Positions 41,857 to 50,040 of a stretch of DNA of 64,000 nucleotides are shown here, one piece after another. The translations under genes were made by a program, and so were the position numbers. The number at the start of each line of letters is the position of its first letter. Position 1 is the first letter of the stretch. Source of the stretch: Kocuria rosea (lineage in GTDB: Bacteria; Actinomycetota; Actinomycetes; Actinomycetales; Micrococcaceae); NCBI RefSeq assembly GCF_006094695.1, contig NZ_CP035103.1, positions 744,001 through 808,000 of the forward strand, written 5' to 3'. A model generated the notes under the pieces. It did no database searches. It saw nothing but the letters and a program-made list of their open reading frames with translations, and was not told where the DNA came from.

Positions 41857-43275
41857 ATGAGCAAGCGCATCGCCCTGAACGCCTTCGACATGACCTGCGT
41901 GGGCCACCAGGCCCCCGGTCTGTGGAAGCACCCCCGCTCCCGGGCGGACGAGTACAACACGATCGAGTACTGGACGGACGTCGCCCAGGTCCTGGAGAAG
42001 GGGCTCTTCGACGCGCTGTTCCTCGCGGACGTCGTCGGGTACTACGACGTCTACCAGAACTCCGCGGCCCCGGTGATCCGGGACGCCACCCAGATCCCGG
42101 TCAACGACCCCTTCATGCAGATCTCCGCGATGGCGGCCGTGACGAAGCACCTCGGCTTCGGCGTGACGAGCGCGATCACCTACGAGCAGCCGTACCCGCT
42201 CGCCCGGAAGTTCGCGACCCTCGACCACCTCACGAAGGGCCGGATGGGCTTCAACGTGGTGACGTCCTACCTGAAGTCGGCCGCCGAGAACCACGGGCTG
42301 ACGGAGCAGATCTCCCACGACGAGCGCTACGAGATCGCCGAGGAGTTCATGGAGGTCTGCTACAAGCTCTGGGAGGGCTCCTGGGAGGACGGCGCGGTCC
42401 GGCGCGACCGGGTCAACGGGGTCTTCGCCGACCCGGCGCTCGTCCACCCGATCCAGCACCACGGCAGGTACTTCGACGTCCCCGGCATCGGGCTGACCGA
42501 GCCGTCCCCGCAGCGCACGCCGCTGATCTTCCAGGCCGGGGCCTCCTCCCGCGGGCGGGCGTTCGCCGGCCGCCACGCGGAGGCGGTGTTCGTGGGCGGC
42601 ATCCGCCCGGACCTGACCCGGGTGGTGACCGACAAGCTGCGCGACGAGGCGGAGGCCGGCGGGCGGAACCGGGACGACCTCAAGATCTTCGCCATGCTGC
42701 ACGTGATCGTCGACGAGACCGACGCGAAGGCCGAGCAGAAGCGCCGCGACTACGAGCGGTACGCGGACACCGACGGCGCGCTGGGCCTCGTGGGCGGCTG
42801 GTCCGGGCTGGACCTGGGCCGCTACGACGAGAACGACGTCCTGGAGTACATCAAGACCGACTCGATCCAGTCCTTCCTGACCCCCTTCACCACGGCCGAC
42901 CCGCACAAGAAGTGGACGATCAAGGAGGTCGCCAAGCACATCTCGATGGGCGGCATGGGCGTGCCGATCGTCGGGTCCCCGCAGACCGTGGCCGACGAGC
43001 TCGAGCGGTGGATCGACGAGGGCGGGCTGGACGGCATCAACCTCGCCTACCACGTGTCCCCGGGCTCGTTCGAGGACTTCGTGGAGTGGGTCGTGCCGGA
43101 GCTGCAGAAGCGCGGCCGCTACCGCACCGGCTACGAGGGCACCACGCTGCGCGAGAACCTCTACGGCAAGGGGCAGACCAAGGTGCTCGGCACCCACCCC
43201 GCCGCCGCGTTCCGGGGCGCCTACGCGGGCAGGCCCTCCGCCGCGGACACCCCCGCCCGCCAGCTGGCCCTCTGA
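41857..43275 (+). CDS. FMN-dependent monooxygenase of the NtaA/SnaA/DszA (luciferase-like) group
   Basis: Soluble luciferase-fold monooxygenase of 472 residues that needs reduced FMN from a partner reductase. Family text: LNAFDMTCVGHQAPGLWKHP, EYWTDVAQVLEKGLFDALFL, TYEQPYPLARKFATLDHLTK, GRMGFNVVTSY and PLIFQAGASSRGRAFAGRHA. The group includes dimethyl sulfide monooxygenase (DmoA), sulfone and nitrilotriacetate monooxygenases. Control by a SAM-IV riboswitch points to an organosulfur substrate; dimethyl sulfide or a sulfone is my best guess. No flavin reductase gene is next to it. GGGAGGAACACCCC precedes the ATG. A strong terminator follows. Confidence 0.87.
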   Translation: MSKRIALNAFDMTCVGHQAPGLWKHPRSRADEYNTIEYWTDVAQVLEKGLFDALFLADVVGYYDVYQNSAAPVIRDATQIPVNDPFMQISAMAAVTKHLGFGVTSAITYEQPYPLARKFATLDHLTKGRMGFNVVTSYLKSAAENHGLTEQISHDERYEIAEEFMEVCYKLWEGSWEDGAVRRDRVNGVFADPALVHPIQHHGRYFDVPGIGLTEPSPQRTPLIFQAGASSRGRAFAGRHAEAVFVGGIRPDLTRVVTDKLRDEAEAGGRNRDDLKIFAMLHVIVDETDAKAEQKRRDYERYADTDGALGLVGGWSGLDLGRYDENDVLEYIKTDSIQSFLTPFTTADPHKKWTIKEVAKHISMGGMGVPIVGSPQTVADELERWIDEGGLDGINLAYHVSPGSFEDFVEWVVPELQKRGRYRTGYEGTTLRENLYGKGQTKVLGTHPAAAFRGAYAGRPSAADTPARQLAL

Positions 43276-43320
43276 CCCCCGTCCCCTGACCCCGCGGCTC
43301 CGCCGGGAGCACGGGGCAGG

Positions 43321-43364
43321 GCACGGACGAGGGGCCCCCGCGTGCGGGGGCCCCTCGTCCGTGC
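43321..43364. terminator. Two-way terminator, perfect 21-bp stem
   Basis: Arm 43321-43341 and arm 43344-43364 are exact reverse complements around a two-base centre. It lies between the convergent stops at 43275 and 43369. Confidence 0.85.
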
Positions 43365-43368
43365 CGCG

Positions 43369-44499
43369 TCAGGACGCCGGTGCGGCGCTCCAGCGCAGCA
43401 GGGCCGCGACGTCCGTGCCGTGGGGCAGCGCCCCCGGCGGCACGAAGACGGGGCGGCCGTCGGTCAGCACCGCGGCGCGCACCAGCGCGGCGTCGGCGGA
43501 GACCCGGCCCAGCACGCCGGCGCCCACGGCCTCCGACTCCTCCAGGGCGATCCACGGCTCGGCGTCCAGGGCGATGAGCTGCTGCTCCGTGTCCAGGTGG
43601 GTGTCGTCGATCAGCAGCGTCTCCGCCTGGGCCTGCTGCAGGGCGGAGACCACGGGCGCCATCCCCGAGACGGCGGTGGGGTCCGCGCGTCCCTGCTGCT
43701 CGGCGAGCCGCTCGAGCAGCGCCTGCTGGCGGTGCGCCACGACCTCCGCCACGCGCTCCTCGACCTGGTGGTCGAAGTCGGCGGACTTGCTGCCCTCCGC
43801 CCGGGTGTTGGCGTCCACGACGCTCAGCATCCCCCGGCTCGCCTTGGACAGCTGCTCCTCGACCAGGCCCCGGGCCCGCAGGTCCCCGGCCAGGACGACG
43901 AGCTGGGCCCCGCTCTCGGCCACGACCTTGTCGATCTGCTCGGCCACCTGCTCGGTGTTGCGCCGCCACACGTCCTCCGTGTGCCGCTGCCAGCGCCCCT
44001 GCGACCAGCCGCCCCCGGGGAACTTCTTCAGGTGCTCGGTCTCGCCCTCGATCTGCTGCTCGTCCGCGGCCCGGACGCGGCTGGCGTGCTGGAGGCAGAT
44101 CTCGCCGCCGTCCCGGCCCACCTCGGCGACCACGTACGGGAAGTCGTCCGGGCGGTGCCGGAACAGGGGAGTGAGATCGGGGACGTCCTCCACCTGGACG
44201 ACACCGCTGCCGGCCCGGGGCCCGGGGAGGACCTCGTCGATCTCCACGGTGCCTCCGCGCACCAGCAGGTACCGGCACACCGGGTCCGGCACGCCCTCGG
44301 CCGGGCGCACGGCGGCCTCCACCGCGGCGAGGTCGGCCTTGCTCGCACCCTGGCGCTCCAGCTCTCGGCAGATGTTCTCCGGAAGCACGTCGATGGCGTG
44401 CAGCGAGTCGACGGTGCCGGTGCTGATGTCCGTGTACACGGTGCACCAGGGGCCCTTGCTCTTGAACAGTTCGGCGTAGCGGTGGAATCGGCTCGTCAT
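43369..44499 (-). CDS. Vms1/Ankzf1-type peptidyl-tRNA hydrolase (bacterial eRF1-like family)
   Basis: Protein of 376 residues matching the actinobacterial Rv2629-like family, now grouped with Vms1/Ankzf1 release-factor-like hydrolases. It would cut peptidyl-tRNA on stalled ribosomes; the activity of bacterial members is little tested. Seen: FKSKGPWCTVYTDISTGTVD at the start, YVVAEVGRDGGEICLQHASR, the central Gln-rich HLKKFPGGGWSQGRWQRHTE (the GGxxQ-like loop expected at the catalytic site), LVVLAGDLRARGLVEEQL and a C-terminal eRF1-like alpha/beta domain. CAGGAG precedes the ATG at 44499. It is divergent from a small acidic protein gene. Confidence 0.8.
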   Translation of the reverse strand: MTSRFHRYAELFKSKGPWCTVYTDISTGTVDSLHAIDVLPENICRELERQGASKADLAAVEAAVRPAEGVPDPVCRYLLVRGGTVEIDEVLPGPRAGSGVVQVEDVPDLTPLFRHRPDDFPYVVAEVGRDGGEICLQHASRVRAADEQQIEGETEHLKKFPGGGWSQGRWQRHTEDVWRRNTEQVAEQIDKVVAESGAQLVVLAGDLRARGLVEEQLSKASRGMLSVVDANTRAEGSKSADFDHQVEERVAEVVAHRQQALLERLAEQQGRADPTAVSGMAPVVSALQQAQAETLLIDDTHLDTEQQLIALDAEPWIALEESEAVGAGVLGRVSADAALVRAAVLTDGRPVFVPPGALPHGTDVAALLRWSAAPAS

Positions 44500-44659
44500 G
44501 ATCGACAACTCCTGCTGTTGAGCGGTGCTTCCTGTGGTGCAGACCACGTTATCCGACCACCAGGGGGCTGGGAACAGACGACCCGACGAGTAGGGTCGGA
44601 GGCACACGACCGGCCCCACGGCCGGTGGTCCCGCAGGTCCCACGACGCAGGAGGCAGTC

Positions 44660-44878
44660 ATGAGCGACGTACCCGAGTACGACGAGGCCGACCGGCTCGA
44701 GCAGTCGATCGACGCCGATCAGCAGGATCTCGACGACCAGGACGAGGAGGCTCCGGTGCACGCGCCCGACCGCTCGGAGGCGTCCTCCCTCGAGGCGAAC
44801 CCCGACGACCTCGTGGAGCAGGACCAGGAGGTCGTGCTCGACGAGCCGCAGGAGGTCTCCACGCTCGAGGAGGAGTGA
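44660..44878 (+). CDS. Small very acidic protein of unknown function
   Basis: Protein of 72 residues, about 40 percent Asp plus Glu, with no Cys, no Trp and no hydrophobic core, so probably disordered. Segments such as DADQQDLDDQDEEAP and LVEQDQEVVLDEPQEV show loose repetition of Gln/Asp. A good ribosome site, GCAGGAGGCAGTC, precedes the ATG, and a strong terminator follows five bases after the stop, which support a real gene. It is divergent from the Vms1-like gene across 160 bp. Similar acidic proteins occur in Micrococcales, but I know no function. Confidence 0.65.
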   Translation: MSDVPEYDEADRLEQSIDADQQDLDDQDEEAPVHAPDRSEASSLEANPDDLVEQDQEVVLDEPQEVSTLEEE

Positions 44879-44882
44879 GCCG

Positions 44883-44917
44883 CGCACCGCGCGGGGGCAA
44901 GGACCCCGCGCGGTGCG
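44883..44917. terminator. Terminator hairpin after the acidic protein
   Basis: CGCACCGCGCGGGG and CCCCGCGCGGTGCG make a perfect 14-bp stem with a 7-base loop, directly against the stop of the SDR remnant on the other strand. Confidence 0.8.
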
Positions 44918-45265
44918 TCACACCGCGGACCAGCCGCCGTCCGAGGGCATGATCACGCCGTTGACGTTGGAGGCGTCGTCGCTCGCGAGGAAGGCGATGA
45001 CGGCGGCGACCTGCTCTGCCGTGGCCGTGGCGCCGGGGGCGACCGCGTTGGTGCGGATGCCGTCCGCGGCGTGCATGAGGGCGGTGCTCTTCGTCAGCCC
45101 GGCCACGGCGTGCTCGGAGGCGGTGTAGGCCGCGCCCGCGGCGGAGCCGCGCAGGGCCGCCTCGGAGGCCACGTTGACGATCGCGTCCCGTCCGGAGGCC
45201 CGGAGCAGCGGGATCGCCGCGCGGGCCACGGCGCCGCCCTCTTCATGGTGGTGCGGAACGGGCCC
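44918..45265 (-). pseudogene. Remnant of a short-chain dehydrogenase (SDR) gene
   Basis: The minus strand reads ARAAIPLLRASGRDAIVNVA, then the catalytic-type AAYTASEHAVAGLTKSTALM (Tyr kept, YxxxH in place of YxxxK), then IRTNAVAPGATAT joined directly to AEQVAAVIAFLASDDASNVN and GWSAV at the end. The N-terminal Rossmann half is missing. About 25-30 residues usually found between NAVAPG and the AEQVA helix are deleted, and a frame change near 45240 separates GPFRTTMKR from the rest. Three defects make it a clear pseudogene. It lies beside the promoter region of the DUF4397 gene. Confidence 0.8.
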
Positions 45266-45382
45266 GGAAAAACTTCCCGGAAAAAATGTGACCTGCTGCA
45301 TCCACGGAGGGGTCCACGGCGGTAGTACGGGTGCAAGGTCGATTCCGCTTCCGCCAGGGAGCCCGTTCAAGGAGCAGTTACC

Positions 45383-46201
45383 ATGCGCAAGACCCTTTCC
45401 GCCGCAGCAGTCCTCGGCCTCGGTGCCGGTGCCCTCAGCATGAGCCCGGCGTTCGCCGCCGAGCACGCCGAGCTCTCCGTGCTCCACGGCGTCCCCGACA
45501 CCGTCGTGGACGTCTACGTCAACGGTGAACTCACCCTCGACGACTTCGAGCCGGGCACCCTGGCCGGCCCGCTGGAGCTGCCCGCCGGCAGCTACGACCT
45601 GGCCATCACGGCCCCCGACGCCGCCGACGCCTCGGAGCCGATCATCGGTCCCGTCACCGCCGATCTGCAGACCGGGATGAGCTACACGGCCGCGGCCCAC
45701 CTCGACGCCGAGGGCAACCCCACGGCCGCGCTGTTCACCAACGACATGTCCGAGATCGAGGCCGGGAAGTCGCACCTGACCGTCCGGCACGTGGCCGCGG
45801 CCCCGGCCGTGGACGTCCTCGCGGGCGACCAGGCGATCATCACCGGGCTCGAGAACCCGAACGAGGAGACCCTCCCGGTCGACGCCGGCACGGTCTCGGC
45901 GTCCGTGGCCGCCGCGGGCACCACCGAGCCCGTCATCGGCCCCGCCGATCTCGAGCTCGCCGAGGGCACCCACAACATCGTGTACGCGTGGGGCTCCCTC
46001 GAGGCCGGGAACCTGGACCTCGCCGTCCAGACCCTGGAGGGCATGGAGCAGGCGCCCGAGGCCGTGCCGGGCGGCCAGTCCGGCCTCGCGGCCCAGGAGC
46101 AGCGCACGATGCTGACCGCCGGCCTCGCGGCCGCCGGTGCGCTCGGGCTGATCGGCGCGGCGTACGGTGCCCGCCGGGTGCTCGCGGGGAACCGCCGGTA
46201 G
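45383..46201 (+). CDS. Secreted DUF4397 domain protein with C-terminal anchor
   Basis: Protein of 272 residues. Signal peptide of about 27 residues ending SPAFAAEHA. Two DUF4397 repeats follow: LSVLHGVPDTVVDVYVNGEL with YDLAITAPDAAD, and LTVRHVAAAPAVDVLAGDQA with HNIVYAWGS. Near the C-terminus a hydrophobic span (AGLAAAGALGLIGAAYGARR) and basic end suggest a membrane or wall anchor, but I see no LPxTG. Its stop overlaps the GTG of the sortase gene by one base. CAAGGAGCAGTTACC precedes the ATG. Promoter sequence may suit the ECF sigma factor encoded downstream (TGCATCCA ... CGGTAG near 45298), which is tentative. Confidence 0.85.
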   Translation: MRKTLSAAAVLGLGAGALSMSPAFAAEHAELSVLHGVPDTVVDVYVNGELTLDDFEPGTLAGPLELPAGSYDLAITAPDAADASEPIIGPVTADLQTGMSYTAAAHLDAEGNPTAALFTNDMSEIEAGKSHLTVRHVAAAPAVDVLAGDQAIITGLENPNEETLPVDAGTVSASVAAAGTTEPVIGPADLELAEGTHNIVYAWGSLEAGNLDLAVQTLEGMEQAPEAVPGGQSGLAAQEQRTMLTAGLAAAGALGLIGAAYGARRVLAGNRR

Positions 46202-46989
46202 TGAGCGGTCCTGACAGGCACGGTCCGGGTGCGCGGCAGGCTGCGGCCCACCGCGCGCCCGGACCGACAACTCCCGGCACCCGTCGTCGTCGTCTGGCGG
46301 CGGTGGGTGCCGGGGCGGTCGCCTCGGTGTCCCTGCTCGCGGCAGCGGCCGTCACCGCTCTCCCGGAGAGCGGGGCCGTGCCGCCCGCGAACTCCCTGGC
46401 GGCGGGACCGTACCAGGGCGAGGAGGCGGTGCCGGCAATTGCCGGCCTCGACCGTCCGGTCTCCGCGGAGGCCCCGGCGCAGTCCGCCGCGGCACCCGCG
46501 GAGATCCCGGTCGCTCCCGCCACCCAGGCGCCCGCCGAGAAGGTACCCGCCCCCGTGCGGGTGGTCGTGGACGGCTCCCCGATCGACATGCCGGTGGTCC
46601 CGGTGGGGGTCGAGGACAACGGGGCCATGACCATCCCGGACAACCACGTGGAGCTGGGCTGGTACCGGTACGGTCCGTCCCCCGGGGCGGACGAGGGCGC
46701 CGCGGTCGTCGCCGGCCACGTCGACACCCTCACCGAGGTCACGCCGATGGCGCAGCTCAAGGACGTGCCGGTCGGGGCGGAGGTCCGCGTGGAGCGCGCG
46801 GACGGGAGCGTCCAGCGCTACCGCACCGAGTCCGTCCAGCACGTGCACAAGAAGTCCCTCGCGGAGGCGGACCTGTTCCGCCGGACCGGCGAGCCGGTGC
46901 TCCACCTCGTGACGTGCGGCGGGGAGTGGCTCGAGGAGATCGGGGACTACGAGGACAACGTGGTGCTGCGGGCGGTCCCGGTGCCCTGA
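46201..46989 (+). CDS. Class F (E-like) sortase
   Basis: Membrane-anchored cysteine transpeptidase of 262 residues. A basic N-terminus and one span (about residues 33-55) are followed by an Ala/Pro-rich linker and the catalytic domain from about residue 125. All three catalytic residues are present: His in AVVAGHVDTL, Cys in LHLVTCGGEW, Arg in NVVLRAVPV. It attaches secreted proteins to the cell wall. The GTG start shares one base with the stop of the DUF4397 gene (TAGTG), so the two are translationally linked and the DUF4397 protein is a candidate client despite lacking a clear sorting motif. Confidence 0.87.
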   Translation: MSGPDRHGPGARQAAAHRAPGPTTPGTRRRRLAAVGAGAVASVSLLAAAAVTALPESGAVPPANSLAAGPYQGEEAVPAIAGLDRPVSAEAPAQSAAAPAEIPVAPATQAPAEKVPAPVRVVVDGSPIDMPVVPVGVEDNGAMTIPDNHVELGWYRYGPSPGADEGAAVVAGHVDTLTEVTPMAQLKDVPVGAEVRVERADGSVQRYRTESVQHVHKKSLAEADLFRRTGEPVLHLVTCGGEWLEEIGDYEDNVVLRAVPVP

Positions 46990-47118
46990 GCGGCGGAGGG
47001 AGGCGAGAGGCGCATGACCGGATGGCCGGGGTCCACTAGGCTGGGCACGACTCGTGCGCCCGGGCACCGCCCGGCCGCCCGCGACCACGACCTCCGCCCC
47101 ACAAGGAGCCCTTCCACG

Positions 47119-47682
47119 ATGCCGCCGCCGCCCCCGGACTGGGGACCCGAGCTCGACGCCGCGTTCGCCGCGGGGGACGAGCAGGCGCTGAGTGCCGCGT
47201 ACCGGCACTGCGCCGGGGTCATCCGGGGTCTCGCCCTCCGGGCGCTGCGCGACGACGCGGGTGCCGACGACGTGGTGCAGGAGGTCTTCATCCGGGCGTG
47301 GAAGTACCGGTCCGGCTACCGCCCCGAGCACTCCTCGGCCCCCGCCTGGCTCATCGGGATCGCGCGCAACTGCATCGCCGACGCCGCGAGGACCGCCGGC
47401 CGCGAGGCGGAGCGGCGCCAGGCGGACGCGGTGCGCACCGACCGGGAGCCGCGGCACGAGGAGTCGGACCTGCTGGTGGACCGGCTCGTGGTGCGGGCGG
47501 AGGTCGAGCGGCTCGGGCCCCCGAAGTCGACGATCATGGCGCTGGCGTTCTACGAGGAGCTCACGCACCAGCAGATCGCACAGCACCTGGACCTGCCCCT
47601 CGGCACGGTCAAGAGTCATCTGAGGCGCGGCCTCACGAACCTACGAACACGATTGGGAGACGGTCATGGCACACCTGAGTGA
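47119..47682 (+). CDS. ECF-type RNA polymerase sigma factor
   Basis: Protein of 187 residues with sigma region 2 (ADDVVQEVFIRAWKYRSGYR, preceded by RALRDDAG) and region 4 (MALAFYEELTHQQIAQHLDL, then PLGTVKSHLRRGLTNLR). Region 3 is absent, as in ECF factors. The following anti-sigma gene overlaps it by 17 bases. Pairing with an RskA-like anti-sigma suggests the SigK-like ECF group (inference). AAGGAG precedes the ATG; TGACCG-N16-TAGGCT upstream (47012-47039) is a possible housekeeping promoter. Likely targets are its own operon and perhaps the DUF4397-sortase pair. Confidence 0.9.
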   Translation: MPPPPPDWGPELDAAFAAGDEQALSAAYRHCAGVIRGLALRALRDDAGADDVVQEVFIRAWKYRSGYRPEHSSAPAWLIGIARNCIADAARTAGREAERRQADAVRTDREPRHEESDLLVDRLVVRAEVERLGPPKSTIMALAFYEELTHQQIAQHLDLPLGTVKSHLRRGLTNLRTRLGDGHGTPE

Positions 47683-48499
47683 GGAGTCGCTGACGCTCCT
47701 GGCTCTGGGTGAGGCCCTCGACCCCCAGAGCCGGGAGCACGTCGCCTCCTGCCCGGACTGCACGGCCGAGCTCGCGTCCCTGCAGCGCGTCGTGCACGCC
47801 GGCCGGGCCGAGGCGCCCGCCGTGACGGCGCCCGGCCCCGGTGTCTGGGCCGCGATCCACGCCGAGCTGGGCCTCTCCGACGAGGTCGCGGCGGATCCGC
47901 TCGCCGGCACCCGGGACGGCGCCCGCGGCGACACCGCCGCCGAGGACAGCGCCGGCACCGTCGGCGCCCCCACGGGCTCCGCGGCCGGCCCGCGGGGCGA
48001 CGACGGCGCAGGGCGCGGCGGGGCGACCGTCGTCGACCTCGACGCCCGCCGGCGCAGGCCCCGGCGCGGGGTGCCGTACCCCCTGGCCGCCGCCGCGGCC
48101 GCCGCGGCGCTGCTCGTGGGCGGCGTCTCGGTCTGGGGCGCGCAGCGCCTGGGCCTTGAGCCGGACCCCACGGTGCTGGCCACGGCGGAGCTCGAGCCCC
48201 TCGCCGGCTACACCGCCCGCGGCTCGGCGGAGGTGGACGAGCGCTCGGACGGGACCCGTCAGCTGGTGGTGCGGACCGACCCCGCCGACGTGGACGGGTT
48301 CAAGGAGGTCTGGCTGCTCGCCCCCGACGCGCAGCGGATGGTCAGCCTCGGCGTGATGGCAGGGGACGAGGCCGTGTTCGTGCTGCCCGAGAACCTGGAC
48401 GTCGGCGAGTTCCCGGTCGTGGACGTCTCGAACGAGCCGATCGACGGCGACCCGACGCACTCGGGGGACTCGATCGTGCGCGGCGTCCTGGAGGTCTGA
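47666..48499 (+). CDS. RskA-type anti-sigma factor
   Basis: Single-span membrane protein of 277 residues. The N-terminal zinc-binding anti-sigma domain has HVASCPDC (HxxxCxxC). Next come a low-complexity Gly/Ala/Asp linker, a basic stop (DARRRRPRRG), one membrane span (about residues 133-152) and an extracytoplasmic domain with VDGFKEVWLLAPDAQRMVSL and EFPVVDVSNEPIDGDPTHSG, the RskA C-terminal fold. It should hold the upstream ECF sigma factor inactive until an envelope signal leads to its cleavage. The ATG lies within the end of the sigma gene. Confidence 0.9.
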   Translation: MAHLSEESLTLLALGEALDPQSREHVASCPDCTAELASLQRVVHAGRAEAPAVTAPGPGVWAAIHAELGLSDEVAADPLAGTRDGARGDTAAEDSAGTVGAPTGSAAGPRGDDGAGRGGATVVDLDARRRRPRRGVPYPLAAAAAAAALLVGGVSVWGAQRLGLEPDPTVLATAELEPLAGYTARGSAEVDERSDGTRQLVVRTDPADVDGFKEVWLLAPDAQRMVSLGVMAGDEAVFVLPENLDVGEFPVVDVSNEPIDGDPTHSGDSIVRGVLEV

Positions 48500-48515
48500 G
48501 CGGGGGCTCGGCCCC

Positions 48516-50009
48516 TCAGAGCAGGGCCGAGGTCAGCCGGGCCACGTTGTCGGCGTACTTGTGCCACAGCGGCCGACGGTTCCACGCGTCGAAGTCCAGC
48601 AGGGTGCTGGCCTCGAGGAACTCGGCGACCACCGCATCCATCCGCCGCCGGAAGTCCCGGTCCGCGATGAACACGGAGACCTCGAGGTCCAGGGCGAACG
48701 AGCGCTCGTCCATGTTGGACGAGCCGATCACGGAGACGTAGTCGTCCACGAGCACGAACTTGGCGTGCAGCACGGTGGGGGAGCGGTACCGGTAGATCTT
48801 CACGCCGGCCTCGACGAGCTCCTGGTAGTAGGAGTTCTGGGCGTGGTAGGCCAGGAAGTGGTCCGAGGTCTCGCCCACGAACAGCCGCACGTCCACCCCG
48901 GACTGCGCCTCGGTGGTCAGCGCGTGCATCAGCGACTCGTCCGGGACGAAGTACGGGCTGGCGATGACGATCTGCTCGTTGGCGTTGTAGATCAGATGGT
49001 TGAACATGCGCAGGTTGTTCTCCGTCTCGAACCCGGGGCCGGAGGGCACGACCTGGGCGAAGACCGGCCCCTGGGTGTCCGGGAGGTCGCGGGCGGCCTC
49101 GTCGAGCAGGAGGTCGCCGGTCTCGGAGTACCAGTCGCTCGTGAACAGGGCGTTGAGCTCGGCGACCACGGGACCGGTGCACTCGAGCATCAGGTCCTTC
49201 CACTCGAGGCCCTTCCGGCGGTTCCGGCGCTTGTTGTAGGAGCGGTGGATGATGTTCTGCGACCCGGTGTAGGCCAGGGAGCCGTCGACCACGAGGATCT
49301 TGCGGTGGTTGCGCAGGTCGGGCCGCTGCCACTCGCCCTTCCACGGCCGGACGGGCAGCATGCGCTGCCACGGCAGCCCGGCCTCGTCGAAGCGCTTGAT
49401 CATCCCCCGGTACCCCGGGTAGCCCACGGAGCCGAGGTGGTCGATGAGCACCCGCACCCGCACCCCCCGCCGGTGGGCGCGCACAAGGGACTCCAGGAGG
49501 GGACGCGAGGCGTCGTCGATGGCCACGATGTAGAACTCGAAGTGGACGTAGTCCCGGGCCCTGTCCACGGCGTCCGCCATGATCCGCATCGCCTCGTGGT
49601 TGTCGGTGAGGATCTCGAAGGAGTTGCCGCCGACCATGGGCAGGGCGCCGAGCTTGTAGTTCAGGGCCGCGGTGGAGGCCACCCACTCGGGCAGCTCCTC
49701 GTCCGTGTTGCCCAGGATGTGGAGGTCCGGGGTGTTCTCGCGGATGACGTCGTTCATCTTCGCCTGCATCGCCATCCGCTTCTTCGGCAGCTTGGCGGAG
49801 CCGATGGCCAGGAACAGCAGGATCCCCACGTAGGGCAGCAGGAAGATCGCGAGCAGCCAGGCCAGGGCCACGGAGGGCCGCCGATTGTGCGGGATCCAGC
49901 CCAGGGCCACCAGGTTGATGAGCAGCCCCAGCACCAGCACGACGATCGTCGCGGTCTCCGGGAGGAGGTGCGCGGGGATGCCGCTGAAGGGGAACAGGGC
50001 CGGGATCAC
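48516..50009 (-). CDS. cls: Cardiolipin synthase (phospholipase D family)
   Basis: Membrane enzyme of 497 residues. Two N-terminal spans (about residues 15-33 and 45-65) lead to two PLD domains with catalytic motifs HRKILVVDGSLAYTGSQN and HAKFVLVDDYVSVIGSSNMD. It joins two phosphatidylglycerol molecules (or PG with another donor) to give cardiolipin. Text such as SIGSVGYPGYRGMIKRFDEA-like (here DHLGSVGYPGYRGMIKRF) and the LDFDAWNRRPLWHKYADNVA end are standard. Starts with GTG at 50009; TAGACT, six bases, GTG indicates a leaderless message. It is convergent with the anti-sigma gene, with a 16-bp gap. Confidence 0.93.
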   Translation of the reverse strand: MIPALFPFSGIPAHLLPETATIVVLVLGLLINLVALGWIPHNRRPSVALAWLLAIFLLPYVGILLFLAIGSAKLPKKRMAMQAKMNDVIRENTPDLHILGNTDEELPEWVASTAALNYKLGALPMVGGNSFEILTDNHEAMRIMADAVDRARDYVHFEFYIVAIDDASRPLLESLVRAHRRGVRVRVLIDHLGSVGYPGYRGMIKRFDEAGLPWQRMLPVRPWKGEWQRPDLRNHRKILVVDGSLAYTGSQNIIHRSYNKRRNRRKGLEWKDLMLECTGPVVAELNALFTSDWYSETGDLLLDEAARDLPDTQGPVFAQVVPSGPGFETENNLRMFNHLIYNANEQIVIASPYFVPDESLMHALTTEAQSGVDVRLFVGETSDHFLAYHAQNSYYQELVEAGVKIYRYRSPTVLHAKFVLVDDYVSVIGSSNMDERSFALDLEVSVFIADRDFRRRMDAVVAEFLEASTLLDFDAWNRRPLWHKYADNVARLTSALL

Positions 50010-50040
50010 CTCGCCAGTCTAGGTTCCGGCGCCGCGCGGT

